This document shows, piece by piece, positions 1-7,600 of a DNA stretch of 9,034 nt. Both the position numbers and the translations under genes were made by a program. The DNA comes from Pseudomonadota bacterium (GTDB taxonomy: Bacteria; Pseudomonadota; Gammaproteobacteria; GRL18), in NCBI GenBank assembly GCA_030632745.1, contig DAOVUE010000032.1, positions 1 through 9,034 of the forward strand, written 5' to 3'. How positions within the stretch are numbered: position 1 is the stretch's first letter; the number at the start of each line of letters is the position of its first letter. The notes beneath the pieces were generated by a model. That model had not been told where the DNA came from. It made no database searches and saw only the letters and a program-made list of their open reading frames with translations.

Positions 1-2
1 AT

Positions 3-3000
3 GGGACTGATGAAGAATTCTCAATTCAGAATTTTATTTTATATCCATTGAGGCCATGGAATAAATCTCCTTTATCACATTATCGTGCGGGAACCTTCTT
101 TTCAAAACAGCCTACAGGCAGTCCTTCAACTTTGTGTGAATCATTAAATAAGGGACATTTTTTTACTCTGTCAGACTCTTCACCTTTAACTTACAGCATC
201 AGTGAAAGAGTTTATGATACACCGCTGAGAGTGCTGATAGATAAAAATTCGTTGCAGGATAAGGAAACCTTTTACATTCAATTTGATAATAATGAAACGA
301 TTCAATTTAATGTATCACCTGAGTCTGAATTAGATGTTTCGTATTTTAATACCACATCCTCTGAAGCCTGTGTCAGTCATTTAATTCATAATTTCATGTT
401 CTATAAGAGCCCTCAGCCAATAAACTTGTCCGCTGTCGTTTTGCAAACATCTTCACCTGCAAATAAGACAGCGGACAGGTTTATGTTTGATAAGAGCCAT
501 CATTTGACAGATGTTGCTTTTCTTGAAGTGTCTTTGCCTGCACAAACCGGAAAGATCACCGTATGGAAACCGGCTTCTGCAGATAATTCATCATTGAAGA
601 TTGCTTTACAATACCAGACTGCAAAACCGTATAAAATGTCACAGCAGTATTATATTAATATGATTAAACAATTTAATGATAATAATATGCTTTTTTCACA
701 TCTCTTTCTTGCTGTGATGCAGAATAAAGAGGCTGACACTTTAACAACACCTTTATCTTCTGTTTTGTCAAAGGAGCAAGTCTATAGACTGACACAACAC
801 TGGCAGTCATTAAAACTTTTTTTATTGTCAAGAAAAGATTTATTTTCCACGGGATACAGGAAACCGCTAAACAAAAAATATGCTGCAGAAAATAAAACAC
901 TCTGTGCCAGTGAACAATGTATTGCATCAATTTACCGGAAAATACTTGCAAAACGAGAGAAAAATTTATGGGTGGAAATCATAGAGCTTTTTTCTTCTGT
1001 TCAAATTAACCCTGAACACTCGCACTATCTTGAGCTGCACAAACAATTTTATTATGCACTTGAGCAAGCAGGTGAATCCCGTCTACGTGAAAGGTTTCTA
1101 AAAGGTGCTTTATTCTTTAATGAAAATGACAGTATAAAAAAGACTGCCTTTGAATTGCTGAAACAATACTATGAAAAGTATCAGTCCGACAACAAACTAA
1201 CTCAGTTGTTGATCACTCAGGCTTACAGGCTTAAAACAGACAGTGCTTTTCGTGAGCTGGCACTGAATTTAGTCCGTCAGGGGTATAATGATTATGCTTT
1301 ACAAATCGGCTTGTTATTACAACAGGGCAGCCCGCTTGATCAGCTATTAAATGATACACTTCTCCTGGCATCACTGAGTGAGGAACAATGGATCTTTTAT
1401 GCTCACTTATTAAAGCAAAACCAGGACAGTTCAAAACAGTCGGGCTGGCTGGCGTTAAAAGCGCTTGCATTGGGTGATAAAATCTTTCTAAAAAACTATT
1501 TAAGTCAGGAAAACAACAGCACTTTTTATGCGCTGGAATTGATTAAAAAAGTGTTGTCAGTCACTGAAACAATGACCTATTCCAATTCAGAAGACGCAGA
1601 AAAAGGGCGGCTGAAACAGGAAAACTTTTTACAACCGTTCATACAACATTTTTTAACACAGTGGACTCAGTGGTCCTATTGGAAACTGCAGCAGCCGAAG
1701 CAGTATCAGCGCTGGAAAAATGCATTATCCCTGATGACTCATGCACAGGGATCTGTGGCGCTCTATAATCAGGAAAGAAATTTACTGAAAACGTATCAAC
1801 GAGCTGATCAGAACAGCCCTATTAAACTAACACTTATCGGTCCGGCACGTTTACGTATTGGAGTACGCTTATTATATCAGGATATTGCACAGGAACGCAT
1901 AAAGACCACCTTGAGATTAGATGATAATCATAAAAAATTATTTTTTCCCCTTATAAGCAGTGTGCCTTCACAAGGACAGATCATTACTGAATTAGCGGAT
2001 TCTGTGATCGGCTCTATACAGTATTTTGAATATATGGTGGGAGAAGGGGAGCATGATATTCAATATTATGCAGAGCAGAATCCCATTATCAGTACGCTTG
2101 AAACACAACAGTTATCATTCCCAAACCCTTTGTTACCCGAAGTCCTGACGGCTGATTTTCTGACTTCTGAACTGTCCGGGAGACTATCAGGGCTCACTCA
2201 TTCCAAATCATCCGGCTCTAAACCTTCCAGCAGAGAATGTATTAACGAAGCCTGTATGATTTTGTCTAATAATCATCAGACTGAATCCCTGCCTAGAATT
2301 CAGTCGGTTAAGGAATATCAGCATAATGCCTTTTTATCAGACGCAGCTTTAGAAACATATTCAATTTCCTCTGCTGAGGACGGGGGAAATTCTGATGCGA
2401 CTAAAAGTCTGGATATCAATTATTTCCAGACTGAATTTGAAAAATTATGTATTTCAAATAATGCTTTCTCCCCTGATGGCAAAAACAGTCTGCCCTTTAT
2501 TATGGAAACTGTTGATGAAACGGCAGCCGTCCCGACTACTCGGATTCAGTGTTATGAGGAAAGCCACAGAATAGAAAAAGCACTTATCCTGCTGTCTCAA
2601 ATGCTCTGGTATAAAAATCATTATCCTGAAGATAAGCATATTATCAACGTCTGGGCGGGTACTATTTTACAACAATGGGATCATAATCCTAAAATCAATA
2701 TGTTTTATTCTTTATTTGAACAACAATATGAATGGCGTCTTGAATCATCGGTTATTGAAAGTGCCGGACTTAAATTTTCTACTATCCGGGGCTGGCAGCC
2801 GCTGACGGCCCGATCCCGCATTAGAAAAGCGTTAATTCAACCACAGCGTGATTCTATTATATTAAGCAATAATTATATTTCAGGCATTAGTCTGTTAAAT
2901 TATATTGACAGCCAGCTTGAAATCAGTATAAAAAGTCTGGGACTGACCTTTTTCCCTCATCAGGAAGTGCTTTTACGTTATCAACTGGATGATCAGGACT

Positions 3001-4613
3001 GGAAGAAAATTAATATTGGACAGGATCAGGGAGAAAAATCTCTGCTACTGCCCATACCGACCGGAACTCATACTTTTAAAGTCCAATGGCTAAATCCAAT
3101 GATAGGTCAATATATCAGTCTGAATCTGATGAACTCAAAATATCAATACGATGAAAAACTCTACCATGAGTTCGACCGTTATTACCATGTTGCTACAGCG
3201 GATGAACCGGTTATAATCGCTGTTAACGGCCCCGTACGTTTAAGAGTAGATTATTTACTGGATGAACAACTCAAAACTCATGGTACAGAGTATCTGATGA
3301 TCCCGGATGGCTGGCACAAAGTGACTTTACCGGTGTTGAAGAATCAAGATGCTGCCTGGTATCGTGTTTATTTGCGAACCTTTGCAAATGCACCTGCCCG
3401 TTCACAATATCCCGTTGTAAAAAAGGACACCAACAGTCTGCCTTTCAGTCATTGGTATAAAGAAATTAATCATAGTTTTGAACAGCATAAGGAAAATATG
3501 GTGCAGCAAAATAAAGTCAGGGCTGATGGACTGTACTCTGATAAGCAACCTAATAAGCAACCCGATAAGCAAGTTGATAAGAAAACAAACAAGGATCTGA
3601 TACCTTTTCATCAGGAAGATGGTACCCTGGCATTTGGTATTTTATGGTCTCAAGGAGAGAATCAGGAAGAGGATGATAATACAGCGGATAAGACAGTAAA
3701 TAATGATTATTTTGAATATAATATCAACCACAATATTTTTGTTGAGCAATGGAATAGTTATTTTGACACTTTATTTCTGTATAGAGATCATGATAAGGGT
3801 AAACCAAGTTTTGGTTTTAAAGAAACAATTTTTACACAATTAGATTGGCTGCCGTTTGCTTTTCGCTTTGACTGGAAATACTTTAGGCAAAAATACGACA
3901 GTCCTAAGGGCAATAAAACCGCCTGGTCCTCAAATATAAGATTAGGTATAGAGCGGCTTTTTGATATAACACCCAAATGGCAGCATTTACCCCGATTAAC
4001 TGTTTTTGACAAAAAATATAAAAATAGTGATTTTTTTAGCCTTCAGAAAACAGATATTGACCGGGATGTGTGGAGTGAATACGGTGATATTCATGATAAA
4101 GGTTTAATTATTTCAGATACACTATACTATAAGCCCTGGCTTGATACACAGTTGAGCAGCGGCTTTTCATACTATAGTGATGAAGATTATCGATTAGATA
4201 AACCCGAACATGTCAGCCTGCGTTTTGGCTGGTTACAGAAATTGGATCAGTTTATTGTTGATTTGAAGTATCGCAGAATTTATTATTTTTCACAGCAGGA
4301 TCATAACTGGAATCGTAGCTCCAGTTCCAGTAAGGGAATTATTGACACTAATCTGTATTGGGAAAATTGGTTTTCGCCCAGTAACCGGTTTTTGTCTTAT
4401 CTAAAAATGTCTTATGACACAAAAGAGGATGACTTTAATGCCGGTGTCGGTTTCAGTTATTATTTCGACAAGGGCCGGGGGTTTAGGGATTTTAGACCAC
4501 ATACTCAGTCATTCAGGCGCTTACGTGAACGTCAGCGCTTCATAAATAACGACACTATGGCGGATCATGACTCTATGTCGGTTCATGACTCTGCCTCCTA
4601 TAAAGTTGAATAA
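3..4613 (+). CDS. Large outer-membrane exporter-like protein: periplasmic beta modules, TPR-like solenoid, C-terminal beta-barrel (5' end outside window)
   Basis: The frame is open to base 3, so the true start lies upstream. The TTG at 48 has no ribosome binding site, and the 15 preceding codons read as ordinary protein. Residues are numbered from that TTG. Residues ~1-190 are beta-rich. Residues ~190-590 are almost all helical, like a TPR/alpha solenoid. Residues ~590-1130 are mainly beta-rich modules with a helical stretch at ~835-910; GPARLRI (598-604) and GPVRLRV (1061-1067) recur. Residues ~1130-1190 form a hydrophilic linker. Residues ~1195-1473 alternate aromatic and polar residues as transmembrane beta-strands do, ending in an outer-membrane beta-signal (G1468, Y1471, F1473). 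A 48-residue charged tail follows. All eight cysteines lie before residue 836, as expected for periplasmic disulfides. The solenoid-plus-barrel plan resembles PgaA and BcsC, but the protein is much longer. I infer that it exports a polymer made by the ligase encoded 5 bases downstream. No named family was recognised. The signal peptide, if any, is outside the window. Confidence 0.72.
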   Translation, partial: GTDEEFSIQNFILYPLRPWNKSPLSHYRAGTFFSKQPTGSPSTLCESLNKGHFFTLSDSSPLTYSISERVYDTPLRVLIDKNSLQDKETFYIQFDNNETIQFNVSPESELDVSYFNTTSSEACVSHLIHNFMFYKSPQPINLSAVVLQTSSPANKTADRFMFDKSHHLTDVAFLEVSLPAQTGKITVWKPASADNSSLKIALQYQTAKPYKMSQQYYINMIKQFNDNNMLFSHLFLAVMQNKEADTLTTPLSSVLSKEQVYRLTQHWQSLKLFLLSRKDLFSTGYRKPLNKKYAAENKTLCASEQCIASIYRKILAKREKNLWVEIIELFSSVQINPEHSHYLELHKQFYYALEQAGESRLRERFLKGALFFNENDSIKKTAFELLKQYYEKYQSDNKLTQLLITQAYRLKTDSAFRELALNLVRQGYNDYALQIGLLLQQGSPLDQLLNDTLLLASLSEEQWIFYAHLLKQNQDSSKQSGWLALKALALGDKIFLKNYLSQENNSTFYALELIKKVLSVTETMTYSNSEDAEKGRLKQENFLQPFIQHFLTQWTQWSYWKLQQPKQYQRWKNALSLMTHAQGSVALYNQERNLLKTYQRADQNSPIKLTLIGPARLRIGVRLLYQDIAQERIKTTLRLDDNHKKLFFPLISSVPSQGQIITELADSVIGSIQYFEYMVGEGEHDIQYYAEQNPIISTLETQQLSFPNPLLPEVLTADFLTSELSGRLSGLTHSKSSGSKPSSRECINEACMILSNNHQTESLPRIQSVKEYQHNAFLSDAALETYSISSAEDGGNSDATKSLDINYFQTEFEKLCISNNAFSPDGKNSLPFIMETVDETAAVPTTRIQCYEESHRIEKALILLSQMLWYKNHYPEDKHIINVWAGTILQQWDHNPKINMFYSLFEQQYEWRLESSVIESAGLKFSTIRGWQPLTARSRIRKALIQPQRDSIILSNNYISGISLLNYIDSQLEISIKSLGLTFFPHQEVLLRYQLDDQDWKKINIGQDQGEKSLLLPIPTGTHTFKVQWLNPMIGQYISLNLMNSKYQYDEKLYHEFDRYYHVATADEPVIIAVNGPVRLRVDYLLDEQLKTHGTEYLMIPDGWHKVTLPVLKNQDAAWYRVYLRTFANAPARSQYPVVKKDTNSLPFSHWYKEINHSFEQHKENMVQQNKVRADGLYSDKQPNKQPDKQVDKKTNKDLIPFHQEDGTLAFGILWSQGENQEEDDNTADKTVNNDYFEYNINHNIFVEQWNSYFDTLFLYRDHDKGKPSFGFKETIFTQLDWLPFAFRFDWKYFRQKYDSPKGNKTAWSSNIRLGIERLFDITPKWQHLPRLTVFDKKYKNSDFFSLQKTDIDRDVWSEYGDIHDKGLIISDTLYYKPWLDTQLSSGFSYYSDEDYRLDKPEHVSLRFGWLQKLDQFIVDLKYRRIYYFSQQDHNWNRSSSSSKGIIDTNLYWENWFSPSNRFLSYLKMSYDTKEDDFNAGVGFSYYFDKGRGFRDFRPHTQSFRRLRERQRFINNDTMADHDSMSVHDSASYKVE
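3540..3587 (+). repeat. Four imperfect 12-bp tandem repeats in the linker before the barrel
   Basis: The units GATAAGCAACCT, AATAAGCAACCC, GATAAGCAAGTT and GATAAGAAAACA lie head to tail and stay in the reading frame. They encode a (D/N)-K-(Q/K)-x repeat at residues 1165-1180. The 12-bp unit means that gain or loss of copies would change linker length by four residues without a frameshift. The tract sits between the last periplasmic beta module and the predicted barrel, where a flexible spacer is plausible. Confidence 0.85.
4557..4592 (+). repeat. Two 18-bp direct repeats encoding the end of the exporter's tail
   Basis: ATGGCGGATCATGACTCT is followed directly by ATGTCGGTTCATGACTCT; the two differ at three positions. 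They encode M-A-D-H-D-S and M-S-V-H-D-S, residues 1504-1515, in the hydrophilic tail after the last predicted barrel strand. The duplication ends about 20 bases before the stop codon. Confidence 0.8.
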
Positions 4614-4618
4614 CATAT

Positions 4619-7600
4619 ATGTTCAATTTGCTGCTTAATTTGATATCAAAAAAACAACGACTGAAAGAAAAAATAGTTGCTTTATTGTATGCTGATTTAT
4701 CGTCTAACTGGTTAAAACTCGAAAAACATTCTATTGAACGTTTAAATACTTTATTTGTTTCTGCTCATATAAAAAAAATTGAAGCTGAAAAACAAAGTGG
4801 CACTGAGGAGCTGGTTTTTATACATCAGTTGATTTCAGGCCTGCAGTTGTTTATTACAGATGAATATAAAACGATTAGAAACCTGCAGTTAAAATATTCT
4901 ACCTATACCAATAATTATCAGCGTTCTACTCTTGAGTCTGATAAAAGGAAACATATTCTTGAGTTTTCAAAAGAACTGGGCGCTACCCCGGCACAATTGG
5001 AAGCCGATAAAAAAGCATTACAACTATGGTTTGGTCATGATGCCATCACTGATCGTTTTCATTTTCGCATATCTGAAAAAGAAAAATTACTCACCTTTTC
5101 CCTGACTCGACTGAGCAGAATTATTATACAATATATTAATATTCAAGGGGGAGGGGCTTTAACTCTCAGTCAATGGAATCGAATTAATCTTGAATCTTTT
5201 TTAATTCCTTTACTGGCTTATAATGGGGATAAAAGAGTCAAGATGACAGCCTTTAAGGTGATGCTGAAATGTGTCATTCATCTGGATAAAAATATTCAGC
5301 CTCATGCTTTTTCAGAAAATATTTTACGTTATATTTATCGTTCAGCACTGGATCATCATCAGGATACCTGGATACAGACAGAAGCCCTTGAATTATTATC
5401 AACCTTATCTGCTGAAAATTTCAGACTTGTCTTTTTAAAACGATTTTCTGATCAGGACAGGCCTGATGATATTTTCATCAAGCATCATGCCATTCTATTA
5501 TTAGAAAAATATTATCAGCATAATGCATACAATTCTGAACTGATGGATATAGCCATACATGATGCAAGTCCCTATGTCAGACAGGCTGTTAGTCATATTA
5601 TTCCCTGTTTACCTTTGCCGGCTGTAATTAATATTTATCAGCTTATATTGTTTAATGACCCGTCGCCACAGGTTCGTGGTGCTTTGCTTTTATCCATGAA
5701 TGTTATTATCAAACATCAGCTGCAAAAAAATACTGACTCGTTCCCTGCTGAGCTGCTGAGCATTGTGATCCGACTGCTCGAAAGTGAAAAAGATCCTTTT
5801 GTGCTGCATATTTTATTAGATGAACTGCCCGCAATGATAAAACAGCTTGCAGCTCAGACAGAAATACAACAACGCTGGCTGTCTGCTGTTTTTCCCGCAT
5901 TAGGAATACTTTATCAAACCACAGAAAAAACAACAATTAAACGCTGGACCGCAAAGTCCAGAGAATGGATATGGTGTTATTGTTCTGCTGATCGTATGCA
6001 GCTTTTACAAAACTTACAGGCAGATGTTGTTAAACTCTATTCTAAAGACCATATTAGAATACTCCATAGCGGAGAAAATCAGGCGCTTGAAGAAGAAGTG
6101 TCCCGACTGTTGTCATTGCTTGCACAACAGGGTGATGGTTTTGATCTGGAAGTAAAAAGAAAAGGTTTTAAGCTCTATAAAAAACCCTTATTTGTCTTTC
6201 GCTGGTGGCGGGCATTATATGAATTTAGATTTTCATCGATTGATAAACGTCAGGCTTATCCACATACGATAGGGCGTTTAAGTCGTGGAAAAACCTATAT
6301 TCCATCAAATATCAAAGCTGAACTTTCTATGACAAAAGTGCCGGGAGAACCCTTTTATCTGCCTGATGAAGATGGCTGGCGGCCTTTTTTACCGCTGGTT
6401 GATGATATTATTTCTTTATTAGATCCGCTATTTTCTGCTCCGCCTGTAAAAATAGTCACAGCAGATGGTATTACCCATATTACACCGCCATCCAATCTAT
6501 TTAAACGCATGGCTGCATTATCTGTTGTGGTATTGAAATTTGACCATTTTGCACGCTTAAGAAACTGGCAGGAAGGAACACAAAATTCGCCTGATCACTA
6601 TATTAAATCACTGGAAAAACTGGGGATTAATTTTAACTTTAAGCCCCATGACTACCCCGACGGTTCTGTTACTGAAACAGAATCTTCCATTCAGCGTTTT
6701 TTTAGTATGACTATTCCTTTACCCTTTGTTGATTTCTTTGCGAATTTTAAAGATTATTTTTATTCAGTCTATGAGAATAATCTAAATGAACTGTTAATAT
6801 TTCTTTCCCTCGGCGCGGCTTACTTTACAGGGCATCATGTTTATGTCAATAACCGTATTAAAAAGGCCAGGAATTCCATGGGGATAGTGATTGGCGGCTG
6901 GGGAACTCGCGGAAAATCGGGTACAGAGCGTTTAAAGGCGGCACTATTTAATGCCCTGGGTTTCAATATTATTTCTAAAACCAGTGGTTGTGAAGCTATG
7001 TTTCTTCACTCCTATGCTTACGGAAACTTACGGGAAATGTTTCTTTTTCGTCCTTATGATAAAGCCACAATCTGGGAGCAGGGCAATGTCTTAAGATTTG
7101 CCAGAAATATAGGCACTGATGTTTTTCTCTGGGAATGTATGGGACTTACACCGTCTTACGTTGAAATATTACAGCGCCAATGGATGAAGGATGATATTGC
7201 CACCATCACCAATACTTATCCTGATCATGAAGATCTGCAGGGGCCGGCAGGACATAATATCCCTGAAGTCATGACTCAATTTATTCCTAAAAATTCAGTT
7301 CTCATCAGCTCTGAAGAACAGATGCTGCCAATACTAAGAAAAGAGGCTGTGCTGCAGAATACCCGCCTGGTCTCAGTAGGCTGGAAAGAAGCAGGCTTAA
7401 TTACCGAAGATGTGCTGGAGCGTTTTCCGTATGATGAACACCCTTATAATATTGCACTGGTCTTATCCATGGCTAAAGAATTTGATATTTCAGAAGTTTA
7501 TGCGTTAAAGGAAATGGCTGACCGTGTAGTACCTGATTTAGGTGTACTAAAGACTTATCCAACAGCTCACATATTATCCAGAAAACTGACTTTTGTCATG

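Noticed and set aside
48..50. TTG as the true start of the exporter gene
   Set aside because: There is no Shine-Dalgarno sequence before it, the frame is open upstream, and no signal peptide follows it.
1..51. Short ATG frame of 16 codons at the left edge
   Set aside because: It is very short, overlaps the open frame of the exporter gene, and has no visible ribosome binding site.
673..951. Minus-strand open frame of 92 codons
   Set aside because: It lies wholly inside the exporter gene; the product has no recognisable motifs. The other minus-strand frames (1231-1470, 2454-2639, 3402-3611, 3788-4012, 5709-5936, 8201-8398) were rejected for the same reason.
2279..2305. 8-bp inverted repeat GACTGAAT / ATTCAGTC
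   Set aside because: It lies within coding sequence with an 11-base loop and no T-run; it is short enough to be chance.
4590..4618. A separate promoter or strong ribosome binding site for the ligase gene
   Set aside because: A TATAAAG occurs near 4599, but there is no matching -35 element and no GGAG-like sequence before the ATG; co-transcription and translational coupling are simpler.
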